64,000 nt of DNA from Jiella soli (GCF_020615385.1 NZ_JAJAVB010000026.1:26816-90815); one strand, 5' to 3'; counted from the first letter of the stretch, positions 52,711-62,161 are shown. Numbers and translations: made by a program. Notes: a model not told the origin generated them from the letters alone.

Positions 52711-53312
52711 CACCCCTCCCCCCGCGCACAAAAGGCGCGTCGCCGCCGATCCCCCACCCAAGCTATTGCCTGCTCGCATCCGCGGTCGAGGATCTGCAAG
52801 CTTCCCTTAAATCTGAACGGAAGTTCTTCCCGTGGCAATTGCTGATTTATCCAATGCACCTCACTGGGCTTCCCCGCTAAAGTGTTTCGCTACCAAGGAG
52901 GAGAATGAGGTGGTTGTTGATCCCTTCGTGGCAGGCCACCCATCTGGTGGCCCGGGATAGATCTTAGTTTATGCTTTCTGGCGGTTTCCGATGCAGCTTG
53001 GCCCGCGTTGTTCAATTCGAGCACGAGATTTTCGGTCGTAAAACGGACCTTTCTCGTTGGCTGTTCCTGATCCCAGAAGTGGTCATTCCACCGATTGGCT
53101 CTTTGGTCGCCAAGTTCGTGCACAATCCAAGGATTATGCACGTGATGCTTGCCCACCTTGGCGGGCAAGGAGGCTACGGGAGACCCTGACGGCGCAAGAG
53201 ACCGACTGCCCGGCCTGCGGCCTGTGGGTGAGGGGAGGGGCCGCCCACGCGTCGACCTTTGAACTGACGGTCTTGTCGCACGTTGACCACCTTTCCAGCT
53301 CCGGAGACTGGC
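52711..53312. other. Intergenic region between SRPBCC gene 2 and the hydrolase, no certain gene
   Basis: Two overlapping frames on opposite strands (52890-53168 minus and 52971-53189 plus) both look partly protein-like, but neither has a ribosome site or recognisable family. The region should hold the divergent promoters of the oxygenase operon and the hydrolase gene. Confidence 0.4.
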
Positions 53313-54257
53313 ATGGCTCGCAAGGGTTTGTTTTTCATCGCAGCGGGCTTGGCTGCTACGGCAGCAGCAGTCCTGTTGCGAGGGCGACAGGCAAAGCTCC
53401 GAAACCCGCCACTAGGACAATTCGTGGAGATCGACGGCGTTCGACTCCACTACGTCGAGAGCGGATCAGGAGAACCGGTCGTGTTCCTGCATGGCAACGG
53501 GAGTCTGATCCAGGACTTCGTCACGAGCGGTCTCGTCCGCCTCGTTGCGCAGACGCATCGCGTCATCGTCTTTGATCGGCCGGGCTATGGCTACAGCGAG
53601 CGCCCACGGAGCCGGAAATGGTCGCCGGCGGCCCAGGCCGATCTTCTGGCAAAGGCGGCGGAACAGCTCGGAGCCGGAAGGGCGCATCTGCTCGGGCATT
53701 CCTGGGGGACGCTGGTGGCGCTGGAATGGGCGCTCAGACACCCGGAAAGCGTGCGCAACCTGACGCTTGCGTCCGGCTATTACTACCCGACACCGCGTGT
53801 GGACGTGGTGCTTGCCGCCGGCCCGGCTGTTCCGCTCCTTGGCGACGTGATGCGCTACACGATCACACCGATGATGGCCCGGCTGATGTGGCCGATGCTC
53901 CTGAGAAAGCTGTTCGGACCGGCACCGACTTCGGCGCACTTCAAAGATGTACCCAGAGCCTTGATCCTTTCCCCGCGTGCGCTTCGGGCTTCGGCAGAAG
54001 AGTCGGCCATGATGATTCCCGCGGCTGCTTCGTTGCAGGGTCGATACGCCAACCTGAAGGCGCCTCTGCTGCTCGTCACAGGTGACGGCGATCGCATCGT
54101 CGATTTCAGACACCAGTCCCGGCGTCTCCATGAACAGCTCCCAGGAAGCAGGCTCGTCGTCCTCGAGGGGGTGGGGCACATGGTCCATCAGACGAAGCCG
54201 CAAAAAATCTCGGAGGCGATGAGAGAGACCGAGGACACCGAGCCCGTCGCGAACTGA
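53313..54257 (+). CDS. Alpha/beta hydrolase, membrane-anchored
   Basis: An N-terminal hydrophobic segment (about 5-22) is followed by an alpha/beta hydrolase domain: H-G-N-G oxyanion motif, nucleophile elbow G-H-S-W-G, acid in V-T-G-D-G-D-R-I-V and the catalytic histidine in G-V-G-H-M-V-H. The ATG at 53313 was preferred to the TTG at 53283, because it places the anchor at the start and has GGAG upstream. It is divergent from the SRPBCC-oxygenase-methyltransferase operon. Hydrolysis of an ester product of that operon is a possible role. Confidence 0.9.
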   Translation: MARKGLFFIAAGLAATAAAVLLRGRQAKLRNPPLGQFVEIDGVRLHYVESGSGEPVVFLHGNGSLIQDFVTSGLVRLVAQTHRVIVFDRPGYGYSERPRSRKWSPAAQADLLAKAAEQLGAGRAHLLGHSWGTLVALEWALRHPESVRNLTLASGYYYPTPRVDVVLAAGPAVPLLGDVMRYTITPMMARLMWPMLLRKLFGPAPTSAHFKDVPRALILSPRALRASAEESAMMIPAAASLQGRYANLKAPLLLVTGDGDRIVDFRHQSRRLHEQLPGSRLVVLEGVGHMVHQTKPQKISEAMRETEDTEPVAN

Positions 54258-54409
54258 GATCTTGTCGGTGTCTTATCCAAGGTTCCAAGCGGGATTCTTG
54301 GATTTCATATCTCTCCGCATCTTGCGGATACTTCTCTTTATCGCCATGATTTTACTGAGGTATTTGCCAGCTACGTGCGGCACGCGAGACGGCAATGCCG
54401 AGAAAAGCT

Positions 54410-54667
54410 ATGAGGGATTGTGCTCTGCGCCAGGCAGGTCTCACACCGGAGCGTATCGCGCTACTGTACCGTCTGAACCAAGAACCGGAAGAGGATTCCG
54501 TGGGGCTAGAATTCGACGAGATGGGCGACGAGGATCTGCGCTCGGTGCATTACTTCGTCCAATCCGGCCTCGCCCAGGTCGACGCGGGCTGGCGCATGAC
54601 TTCTTGGCTCCGGCTGACCCTGAAGGGCCGGATCACGGTCAAGATGCTGGCGGTGATGGGGCTGTGA
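54410..54667 (+). CDS. Small conserved protein (85 aa), inverted duplicate of 62162-62419
   Basis: The protein reads L-T-P-E-R-I-A-L-L-Y-R-L-N-Q and continues to G-R-I-T-V-K-M-L-A-V-M-G-L. It has over 80 percent matches by eye to the gene at 62162-62419 on the opposite strand. I do not recognise a family; the composition suggests a small helical-plus-strand protein. Alignment with the other copy supports the ATG at 54410. Confidence 0.65.
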   Translation: MRDCALRQAGLTPERIALLYRLNQEPEEDSVGLEFDEMGDEDLRSVHYFVQSGLAQVDAGWRMTSWLRLTLKGRITVKMLAVMGL

Positions 54668-54671
54668 GCCA
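54449..54671 (+). repeat. Inverted repeat arm with 62158-62393
   Basis: About 220 bp covering most of the 85-aa gene match the reverse complement of 62158-62393 with scattered substitutions. Recombination between the arms would invert the 7.7 kb between them. Confidence 0.75.
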
Positions 54672-54958
54672 TGACAAAGGCAGCGAGAGCCTCACTTCAC
54701 GCGGGAGCGTAATGCCCCTCCGGTTTGGCGAAGCGGCTCCGGACGGCCGGATCGATGGCGTCATTGCAGATCTTCAGCGGGTGTCTGAAGTGCTTTTTTG
54801 GAAAGTCCGGCGGCCACGGCCAGCTCAGGTGTGCAACTCCAAGAACGGCGACGGCCGTCCCATTTTGCCTCCTCGTCGCCGCACAGCTAAATCGACGCGT
54901 GATCAGGCACTTCTTCTGCCACCAAGGGGCACCGTGGGCATTTCTGCACTGAGACACG

Positions 54959-57900
54959 CTAAGCGGTAGGGAAGGTGGTGGGATTGAAGCGATTGGCGCG
55001 GATCGGGCGGTATCGTTCGAGGGGGCGGTCGATTTCGTCCCAGAGATAGTCGCCGGTGAGGGCGATGTGGGCCCAGGGGAGCGGGGCGACCTGGGCGAGG
55101 AGTTCGTCGGGAATGACGATGCCCTGGGCGCGCACGTAGTCGACGACGCGGCTGAGATAAACGGTGTTCCAGAGGATGATGGCGTTGATCACGAGGTTGA
55201 GGCCGCTGGCGCTGTAGGCCATGGTCTCCGCGGCGCGGCTGCGCATTTCGCCGAGCTGGTGGAGGAAGACGGCGCGGGCCAGGGCATGACGGCTTTCTCC
55301 CTTGTTGAGGATGGCATGGGACCGGCGTCGCAGTTTCGTGTCGAGCAGCCAATCGCAGATGAAGATCGAGCGCTCGATGCGGCCTATTTCCCGGAGAGCC
55401 TGGTTGAGCCGGTTCTGGCGCGGCGAAGCGGCGAGCTTCTTCAGGAGCACGGAAGGCGGCGCCAGTCCCGCGCCGACCGAAGCCTTCAGGCGCAGCACCT
55501 CGTCCCACGTCTCTTCGACCACGCCCATGTTGACGCGTCCCCCGATCAGCGGCTCGAGCGGGGCGTAGGCCGGATCGGGATCGATCACGAACAGCCGGCG
55601 CTGACCCAGATTGCGGATGCGCGGGATCAACCGGTAGCCGAAGGCATGGAACAGGGCGAACGCCGTTTCCGTCGCCCCGGCCGTGTCGGTCGCATGCTCG
55701 CGGATCTCGACGGAACTCTCGTTGTGGAGCAGCCCGTCCAGCACGTAAGGGGCCTCGCTCTCGGAGGCCTGGATCATGCGGGAGAAGAAGGAGGCGAAGC
55801 GGTTGGACAGGAAGCCGTAGAGCGAGGCGCCCGGACGCGTGCCGTGCCTGGCGTTGTAGTCGAGGCTCGCCTCGCCCCGTCCGCCGGCGGGGAAGAACTG
55901 ACCGTCCGAGGAGGAGACGTGTCCGTCTCCCCAGACCGCGGCGAAGGGATGGGCCTGCTGCGCATCGACCAGAGCGGCCGTCGCGGCCGCGTAGGTCTCG
56001 GGCCGCAGGTGCCGCTCCGACATCAGCATCATCTGGTGGACCGTGACGCCGCGCGAGCTTTCCGCCATGCGTTCGGTCCCCGCGTTGGTCGCATCCGCCA
56101 AAATCGCGGCTATCAGCGCCGCCGCCTCATGGGCCACTTCGCCCGTCCGGTAGTGCGTGAAGCTATCGAGGAACCCGGTCCACCCGTTGACCTCGGCCAG
56201 CAGGCTGGTGATCCGGATGCGAGGCACCAGGGTATAAAGCCGCCGGCTGAGCGACAGGATCCTGTCACGCTCCTCCTGGCGGATCGGCGAGACCGACAAA
56301 CCGCGCGGCGATAGAACCGCGTCCGGAATAGCGTGCGACGCCGCAGCCTCGGCCAAAGCCTTCAGCCTGGCGTCGAGCGTCGCCGTTCGTTCGGCGCGCC
56401 ACTCTGCGAAGCTGTCCGGGATGGCCAGTCCAAGGCGGCCTTCGGCCCGCATCAGGGCGAAGGTCGCCCGCGGCAGGAGGTAATCCTCGAAGCTGCGCCA
56501 CGCGCGGCTGCCCTCGACCCAGATGTCGCCGGCGCGGAGCCGCTCGCGCAGATGCACGAGCACCGCAACCTCCCAGGCCTGCCGGTCGACGTCGCCATCG
56601 GCGCCCCGCACGCGGCGACGCCACTTGCGGGACATGAACGACAGGGGCAGTTGCGCCGGCAGCTTGCGGCCCGCGTAAAGTCCGCGCAGGTGCTCCACCG
56701 AGACGAGAAGCGGATCGTCCGCACGGAAGGAATGGAGTCGAAAAGCTTCGAAGAGGAGCCGTCCCAGCTTACGCATGGACGTACGGCGTCCCACCAGTTC
56801 GTCGAATTCGTCGCCGCGATCGGGCCGAACGATGGCCTTCGCCGCCATCACGCTCGCGGCGATGCCGCTCCAGCCGAAGCCGGCGGCGACGGCCGACCTC
56901 AGGTCCCTTCCGTCCCGTTCGGCTTCCAGAAGCATGTCGCAAAGCCGGATGTGATCGACCGCCACGGCCGACAGCGCCTCGGCTTCGCGCACAAGACGTT
57001 CCTTGCGGCTCGCCTCGGCCTTGCGTCGGGCGCTGCCGACCAGCTTGCAGAACATGTCGATCGCCAGATCGGTGAGGGCCGCCTGGTGCTCGATGACGAA
57101 CGCCGTCAGCGTCGCTCGCCGCCGCTCCACCGCTAGGCGACGGATCTCGCGCGCATGAAGGATCCGGCTCTCCCGGGCGATGATGCCATAACGATTGGCG
57201 TGGATCCTCTTGCGACGCTCGTCCGGGATCGCCGCCACGCGCAGGAGTTCGAGCCGGGCGATCACGGCCTTCAGGTTCTTCAGCTTGACACCTTCGGGCG
57301 CTTCCGCGACCCAGCCGAGATCGCTGCGCTCGCCCTCGGTTGCCGACACCAGACGTTCCAGGACCTTCACCGCGTCCTCGCCCAGACCCCGGACCAGTTC
57401 CCGGCAAGCTTGCCGACGGGCGCTGGCCCGGCCCGCAAGGCCCAGCCGGATCAGCAACTCGGGACCGGGAACGAGGAGCTTGCGATCCTTCAGCGTGGCG
57501 ATGACGGCCTGCACGATCGGCGCGCCGTCCTCCGTCCCCGCTGCCTCGCGCGCGGCCGATGCGATCATCTTGCGGTAGTCGTTCGTCCTCAGGGGTCGCA
57601 GTTCCAGCGCCGCGACGATCTCGCGGGCATGCTCCCGGCGCGTCTCCTCGCGCTGTGCGTAAAGGGCGAACACCGCGGGGTCGGCGCCGACCTGTTCGGC
57701 GACGACCGCAACGACAGCCGGGGTGGGGATCTCGCTCGCTCGCAAGGGACGGCCGAGATCGCGGATCAGCGCGAGCTGCACGGCAAAACCCAGCCGGTTG
57801 TGCGACCGGCGGCGCTGACGGGCGAGAGCGATGTCCTCGCGTGTCAGCGCATAGCGCGCCAGAGCGTCCTCCCAGGCCTCGGGCGTCTCGAACAGAAGGA

Positions 57901-57988
57901 CCCGCGAAGCGCCGTCGAGGAAGGCCACGAGCGCGGATGGCCTCAGCCAGCCGGCGCCGCGACCGGGGTCTTTCCGGCCCCCGCCCAT
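54959..57988 (-). CDS. tnpA: Tn3 family transposase TnpA
   Basis: The 1009-residue protein has the family length and the catalytic triad in the expected spacing: D688 in W-G-D-G-H, D768 in H-A-T-D-T-A-G and E898 in N-K-G-E-S-R. The N-terminal 300 residues bind the inverted repeats. Its stop codon lies within the terminal repeat at 54926-54963. The start overlaps the end of tnpR by 46 bp, so the genes are co-transcribed. Confidence 0.96.
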   Translation of the reverse strand: MGGGRKDPGRGAGWLRPSALVAFLDGASRVLLFETPEAWEDALARYALTREDIALARQRRRSHNRLGFAVQLALIRDLGRPLRASEIPTPAVVAVVAEQVGADPAVFALYAQREETRREHAREIVAALELRPLRTNDYRKMIASAAREAAGTEDGAPIVQAVIATLKDRKLLVPGPELLIRLGLAGRASARRQACRELVRGLGEDAVKVLERLVSATEGERSDLGWVAEAPEGVKLKNLKAVIARLELLRVAAIPDERRKRIHANRYGIIARESRILHAREIRRLAVERRRATLTAFVIEHQAALTDLAIDMFCKLVGSARRKAEASRKERLVREAEALSAVAVDHIRLCDMLLEAERDGRDLRSAVAAGFGWSGIAASVMAAKAIVRPDRGDEFDELVGRRTSMRKLGRLLFEAFRLHSFRADDPLLVSVEHLRGLYAGRKLPAQLPLSFMSRKWRRRVRGADGDVDRQAWEVAVLVHLRERLRAGDIWVEGSRAWRSFEDYLLPRATFALMRAEGRLGLAIPDSFAEWRAERTATLDARLKALAEAAASHAIPDAVLSPRGLSVSPIRQEERDRILSLSRRLYTLVPRIRITSLLAEVNGWTGFLDSFTHYRTGEVAHEAAALIAAILADATNAGTERMAESSRGVTVHQMMLMSERHLRPETYAAATAALVDAQQAHPFAAVWGDGHVSSSDGQFFPAGGRGEASLDYNARHGTRPGASLYGFLSNRFASFFSRMIQASESEAPYVLDGLLHNESSVEIREHATDTAGATETAFALFHAFGYRLIPRIRNLGQRRLFVIDPDPAYAPLEPLIGGRVNMGVVEETWDEVLRLKASVGAGLAPPSVLLKKLAASPRQNRLNQALREIGRIERSIFICDWLLDTKLRRRSHAILNKGESRHALARAVFLHQLGEMRSRAAETMAYSASGLNLVINAIILWNTVYLSRVVDYVRAQGIVIPDELLAQVAPLPWAHIALTGDYLWDEIDRPLERYRPIRANRFNPTTFPTA

Positions 57989-58548
57989 CCGATGCGCTTC
58001 AGCGTGTCGATCAGCGTCGATCGCGGAACCCGGAAGGTCCGGCAGATGGAGGCCTTGCTTGTCCCGCCTTCCAGCGCGGCGACGATCTGGCCGACCGTCT
58101 CGGCGTCGATCGCCGGCGGCCGACCGCCGCGGCGGCCCCGCAGCCGTGCCGAGGCCAGTCCCGCATTCACGCGCTCCGTGATCAGCGCGCGCTCGTACTC
58201 CGCCAGCGTCCCGAAAAGGTTGAACAGGAACGACCCGTGCGGGCTCGCCGTGTCCATCGCCTCGGTCAGAGAGCGGAAGGCCACGCCCCTTGCCTTGAGA
58301 TCCTCGACGATGCGGATCAGGTGAGACAGCGAACGGCCAAGCCGATCGAGCTTCCAGACCACCAGCACGTCACCGGCCCGCAACTCCGCCATGCAAGCCT
58401 TCAGTCCGGGGCGGTCGTCGCGCGCGCCGGACGCGCGATCCTGATGCAGGTGACGCTCGTCGACGCCCGCCGCGATCAGCGCATCGCGCTGGAGCGCGAC
58501 CGACTGGCGCTCGTCCGTGCTCGACACCCTCATGTATCCGATCAGCAT
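57943..58548 (-). CDS. tnpR: Serine resolvase TnpR of the Tn3-family element
   Basis: The 201-residue protein starts M-L-I-G-Y-M-R-V-S-S with the catalytic Ser9. Further motifs are V-V-W-K-L-D-R-L-G-R, the F-L-F-N-L-F-G-T-L-A-E-Y-E-R helix and a C-terminal Hin-like helix-turn-helix (S-K-A-S-I-C-R-T-F-R-V-P-R-S-T-L). It resolves cointegrates at the adjacent res site. The ATG at 58548 fits the family start; a longer frame continues upstream through the res site. Confidence 0.95.
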   Translation of the reverse strand: MLIGYMRVSSTDERQSVALQRDALIAAGVDERHLHQDRASGARDDRPGLKACMAELRAGDVLVVWKLDRLGRSLSHLIRIVEDLKARGVAFRSLTEAMDTASPHGSFLFNLFGTLAEYERALITERVNAGLASARLRGRRGGRPPAIDAETVGQIVAALEGGTSKASICRTFRVPRSTLIDTLKRIGWAGAGKTPVAAPAG

Positions 58549-58607
58549 ATGCGACAAACCTCGAAATCCGGCTTGTCGCATACTGCCTCGATCCGACAGG
58601 GTTTGTC
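58548..58607. promoter_or_regulatory. Probable res site of the Tn3-family element
   Basis: TATGCGACAA at 58548-58557 and its complement at 58573-58582 form a resolvase-like dyad overlapping the tnpR start. A second dyad (CGACA, five bases, TGTCG) follows near 58593-58607. Position and spacing suit resolvase binding and autoregulation. Confidence 0.65.
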
Positions 58608-58871
58608 GTGCAGAAAAGCAGGCTCCGGGGAGGTCAAAGAGTGATCCTGCCAACGGCAGCCGGAAATCACTCGTTTCCCGTCACCCCTCAAAACCCCTTA
58701 GCGTGTCTCAGTGCAGAAATGACCACGGTGCCCCACCAATGATCGACGGCTAGCGAGCTTGAAGTGGTCGGTAGACATGTCCGGCCACGCGACACATCTA
58801 GGCGGCTGGCGCGCAGCTTACTGATTCTGTTCAGCTGCGAGAAGAAGCGCTAGTCCCGGGAAGGCATCTGC

Positions 58872-60425
58872 ATGGAACAGGCTGAGCGGCTTGAATCTTC
58901 TCTCACCGAGGAGGGGCGATATCGGCTACTGGTCGAGGCTGTCACTGACTATGCCATCTATATGCTGGATCCTGCTGGAACTGTCGCGAGCTGGAACCCG
59001 GGAGCGCGTCGCTTCAAGGGGTATGAGGCGTCCGAGATCCTGGGGCAACACTTCTCGCGATTCTACACAGAGGAGGACAAGGCCACGGGACTGCCCGCCC
59101 GCGCTCTGCAGACCGCCGCGACCGAGGGCAAGTTTGAGAGCGAAGGCTGGCGGGTGCGCAAGGATGGCTCCCGCTTCTGGGCGTACGTGATCATCGACCC
59201 GATCCGCGACACCCGCGGCCACATTGTCGGCTACGCAAAGGTGACGCGTGATCTCACGGAGCGAAAGGAAGCCCAGGAGGCTCTTGAACGCGCTCGGGAG
59301 GCCTTGTTTCAGTCACAAAAGATGGAAGCGGTGGGTCAGCTGACGGGCGGCCTGGCACACGACTTCAATAATCTGCTGGCGGCGATGCTTGGCAGCCTGG
59401 AGATGCTCCGGAAGCGGGTTCCTGAGGACCCGAAGGTCCAGGCGCTGCTGGAGAACGCAGTCGCTGCGGGCCGGCGTGGCGCCGCACTTACGCAGCGCAT
59501 GCTGGCTTTCGCCAGACGGCAACGGCTTGAGCTCGCGCCAGTCGCCCTGCCAGCGCTTGTCGGCGGGATCGGGGAACTGCTCCAGCGTTCGGTTGGCCCG
59601 CAAGTCGAAATCCACACGCAGTTTCCGCTGGTCCTTCGCCCGGCGCTGACCGACCCCAATCAGCTGGAGTTGGCGCTTCTCAATCTCGTTGTAAATGCTC
59701 GCGACGCCATGCCTCAAGGCGGCGCCATCACCATCGCAGCGCGTCAGGAAGACGTCCGACCTGGCCAGGGGAGACTTTCTCCCGGTCGCTACGTCTGCCT
59801 TTCGGTGATCGACACAGGTGACGGAATGGACGAACAAACGCTCATGCGCGCGGCGGAACCCTTCTTCACCACCAAAGGCGTCGGCAAAGGAACGGGACTG
59901 GGCTTGTCGATGGTGCACGGCATCGCCGAGCAGTCCGGAGGCTGCCTCATGCTTCACAGTCGGAAGGGAGAAGGCGCCACGGCTGAGATTTGGCTACCTG
60001 TCGCCGATGCGAAGCCTCTGCCAGAAGGGCCAGAGGAGCCTCAGAGAGCGGCGCCTCCGTCGCCTTCCTCGCTCACCATCCTTGCAGTGGACGACGATCC
60101 GCTGGTCCTGATGAACACCGCTTCGATGCTGGAGGACATGGGGCACAGCGTCCTCACGGCGAGTTCAGGCGCGGAAGCGCTGCAGATCTTCCAGCGAGTG
60201 GCGATCGACCTCGTGATCACGGACCAGGCCATGCCAAGGATGACGGGCGTTCAGCTTGCGAAGGCAATCCGCGCCGAGAGCCCGAAGATGCCGCTGATCC
60301 TGGCCACGGGCTACGCCGAACTGCCGGCAGGCGTCGATGCTCAGGCCCAGATTCTGAACAAGCCGTTCTGGGAAAAGGATCTCGCGGAAGCCTTGGTCAA
60401 GGCGGTCGCCGTTCCGCAATCCTAA
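58872..60425 (+). CDS. Hybrid histidine kinase: PAS, HisKA, HATPase, receiver
   Basis: There is no transmembrane segment. A PAS domain (about 15-130) ends with R-D-L-T-E-R-K. The phospho-acceptor is H163 in A-H-D-F-N-N-L-L, the N-box has N275, the G-boxes are D-T-G-D-G-M-D (314-320) and G-T-G-L-G-L-S near 340. A C-terminal receiver has D407-409, acceptor D451 in I-T-D-Q-A-M-P and K497. The layout resembles soluble PAS hybrid kinases common in rhizobia. No separate response regulator is adjacent. The start has GGGAAGG upstream. Confidence 0.95.
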   Translation: MEQAERLESSLTEEGRYRLLVEAVTDYAIYMLDPAGTVASWNPGARRFKGYEASEILGQHFSRFYTEEDKATGLPARALQTAATEGKFESEGWRVRKDGSRFWAYVIIDPIRDTRGHIVGYAKVTRDLTERKEAQEALERAREALFQSQKMEAVGQLTGGLAHDFNNLLAAMLGSLEMLRKRVPEDPKVQALLENAVAAGRRGAALTQRMLAFARRQRLELAPVALPALVGGIGELLQRSVGPQVEIHTQFPLVLRPALTDPNQLELALLNLVVNARDAMPQGGAITIAARQEDVRPGQGRLSPGRYVCLSVIDTGDGMDEQTLMRAAEPFFTTKGVGKGTGLGLSMVHGIAEQSGGCLMLHSRKGEGATAEIWLPVADAKPLPEGPEEPQRAAPPSPSSLTILAVDDDPLVLMNTASMLEDMGHSVLTASSGAEALQIFQRVAIDLVITDQAMPRMTGVQLAKAIRAESPKMPLILATGYAELPAGVDAQAQILNKPFWEKDLAEALVKAVAVPQS

Positions 60426-60450
60426 GAAAGCGATTTCCCCGACTGGAGTT

Positions 60451-60590
60451 ATGTCCATCGAGGGGTACACGGATTTGGATTGGCATCCCGAACATACCGC
60501 GCCCCCAGAAGAGGAGATCGCTGTCATCGAGGACGGCGAGACAACAGCGCTTGTCGTTCCGTGCCGCCGCAGTGAAAGTGGCTGGGTGGA
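60451..60590 (+). pseudogene. Truncated small protein downstream of the kinase
   Basis: The frame begins M-S-I-E-G-Y-T-D-L-D-W-H-P-E-H-T-A-P-P and has protein-like composition for about 46 codons. It then runs into sequence antisense to the next small gene, which suggests a junction near 60590. Family unknown. Confidence 0.4.
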
Positions 60591-60595
60591 GACAG

Positions 60596-60763
60596 TCAGC
60601 CCTCTGCAGCGGCGAGCCGGGAAAGTAGTTCCGGCATGCGGATGTCGCCGAGCCGGGCGCGGACCTCGTCGCGGTCATAGCGGCGCGTGAAGCCGCACGC
60701 GGGGCATTCGACCCGCACCTTGGGCAGCCAGTCGCTGAGGAGAATTGCGCCGCCAGCAGGCAT
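60596..60763 (-). CDS. Small CPxCG-containing protein (55 aa)
   Basis: The frame encodes M-P-A-G-G-A-I-L-L-S-D-W-L-P-K-V-R-V, then C-P-A-C-G-F-T-R-R-Y and a helical end (M-P-E-L-L-S-R-L-A-A). A single C-x-x-C pair suggests a partial zinc ribbon or dimeric zinc site. It starts 8 bp after the stop of the thermonuclease remnant, so the two were an operon. Similar short proteins accompany thermonuclease-like genes on alphaproteobacterial plasmids. Confidence 0.6.
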   Translation of the reverse strand: MPAGGAILLSDWLPKVRVECPACGFTRRYDRDEVRARLGDIRMPELLSRLAAAEG

Positions 60764-60771
60764 CAGCGACA

Positions 60772-61187
60772 CTACCTGTTCCCCTCATTCGGCCAAGGCT
60801 GCGCCAGGCCTTCGCTGATCAGCACCTCGCCGGCGTCGCGCCCGTCGGCAAGACGGATGTCGGCCAGCGCACGGCCGAACGCTCCCTCCCGATGCGCCCA
60901 CTCGATCTGATAGCCGCTGGCCATGATCTGACGAAGGCGGTCGCGGGCCTGCTCACCGCGGCGCCGCTCGGCTCGGCCGAGCACTCGGCGTGCCCGCCAA
61001 TCTCCGGCGTGTCGATTGAGAGCATGCGCCACTTCACGCCACGCTCCCAGCCAGTGTCGCCATCGACGATGCAGGTCAGCTTGCGCTCGGCGCGGTCGCC
61101 GCCGTGGCAGACGGGGAGAGTGGCAGCCAGAGTTGGCAGGGCCGAGCTCAGGAGGGTTACCGCTGAAATGAGTGCGAATCTGATCAT
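60772..61187 (-). pseudogene. Thermonuclease-like (SNase) secreted protein, frameshifted
   Basis: A signal peptide (M-I-R-F-A-L-I-S-A-V-T-L-L) is followed by V-D-G-D-T and the I-D-T-P-E-I motif of staphylococcal nuclease-like folds. A tandem duplication of CTCGG at 60967-60971 and 60972-60976 shifts the frame. The correct reading resumes with R-R-G-E-Q-A-R-D-R-L and ends G-L-A-Q-P-W-P-N-E-G-N-R. Removing one of the two 5-bp units restores a single frame of about 136 residues. Confidence 0.8.
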
Positions 61188-61313
61188 GCAACCATTGTAC
61201 GCCTCCGGCGCGCTCCTTCGACGGCATCTCGATGGGCAGAGCAAGCGTCGCATGGGTTGTCGCTACTCGCCGGCCAGCATAGAAGAACGATAGGATTTTC
61301 CTATCGTGTGGCG

Positions 61314-61463
61314 ATGATCGAGATGGATTACCTTATTGAAGGGCAGATCCCGCGGTCTCGGCCGAAAAGCCGGCTCGACGTCCTCGCCGATCATCTCGGC
61401 ATCCGGATCATCCGACCTAGCGCCGGCGGGGCCGGAACGAAACCCCCGCCCGCGGCGCGATGA
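61314..61463 (+). CDS. Small hypothetical protein (49 aa)
   Basis: The frame encodes M-I-E-M-D-Y-L-I-E-G-Q-I-P-R-S-R-P-K-S and L-D-V-L-A-D-H-L-G-I-R-I-I-R-P. Its stop overlaps the next ATG as ATGA, which supports a real two-gene unit. No family recognised. Confidence 0.45.
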   Translation: MIEMDYLIEGQIPRSRPKSRLDVLADHLGIRIIRPSAGGAGTKPPPAAR

Positions 61464-61743
61464 AGGCGATAATCGCCGAGCATGGCGAGGGGCATCTCGT
61501 TACCGTCATCCGGTGCATCCGAGAGACCGGCGAGGACCGCGGCGAGCTGCGCAGCGAGACCATCCTCGCGATCAGCGACATCCTGGCTGCCCGGCTGGAT
61601 TGACGCGATGCCAGCGGCGCGCTTCTCGATGCCTTCGATGCGATCCTGCTCCGTGCCCTCAGAGAGACTGCCGTGGGCTTCGGCCGTGGCCGGTGCGGCC
61701 TACCCTTCGCGGGCTGATCTATGCGCGCCTGGAGGTCCCCTAA
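61460..61743 (+). pseudogene. Conserved small plasmid-type protein with nonsense codon and frameshift
   Basis: The reading begins M-K-A-I-I-A-E-H-G-E-G-H-L-V-T-V-I-R-C-I-R-E-T and passes through A-I-S-D-I-L-A-A-R-L-D to TGA at 61601-61603, where TGG is expected. The same frame goes on D-A-S-G-A-L-L-D-A-F-D-A-I-L-L. After a one-base deletion near 61680 another frame finishes G-L-R-P-W-P-V-R-P-T-L-R and stops at 61743. Function unknown. Confidence 0.65.
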
Positions 61744-62161
61744 TGATCCGGGCCTTGGCGTAGGACGTTCTGTCGCATCGCCGAGAAAAAGCGATAGGGC
61801 ATTCTTTGCAACAGCAGCATGTTGGCTATAACGCGTCCCGCTAGCCATCCGCCACGGCGGATTCTAGCGACGTCCGCTCCTCCTGGGGCGTTGGCGGGAG
61901 CGGACGTCTCTTCTGCATCTCCAGCCTGACGGGATCTGACCGAAGGTCATGATTTATAAAGGGTCTCGGGTAATCCGAGAAGTCGAAATCCTAACTTGTC
62001 GTTAAGCTAGCAATCTTGAGCGGTCACTGCGCCGGGATCGCCTTCTTATGCGCACGGTGGACGTCGCGCACGCGCGCAACCGTCCAGTAGGGTGGCACCC
62101 GTCGTCGAGAGTGAAGAGGGTGGGAATCCTCCTTTTTATCGGCTCACCCCGCGCGCACGGC
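61744..62161. other. Intergenic region, nothing certain
   Basis: No gene, repeat or clear terminator was recognised between the decayed small gene and the inverted-duplicate gene. Confidence 0.4.

Larger units (their letters stand above)
54926..58734. mobile_element. Complete Tn3-family transposon (tnpA-tnpR only)
   Basis: The element is 3809 bp. Terminal inverted repeats of 38 bp lie at 54926-54963 and 58697-58734; both begin GGGGCACCGTGG and differ at one position (base 13). It is flanked by a perfect 5-bp target duplication ACCAA at 54921-54925 and 58735-58739. Apart from tnpA, tnpR and a res-like region there is no passenger gene. All key parts look intact, so it is probably active. Confidence 0.96.

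Noticed and set aside
52890..53189. Two opposing frames between SRPBCC gene 2 and the hydrolase gene
   Set aside because: Neither has a ribosome site or family resemblance, and they contradict each other.
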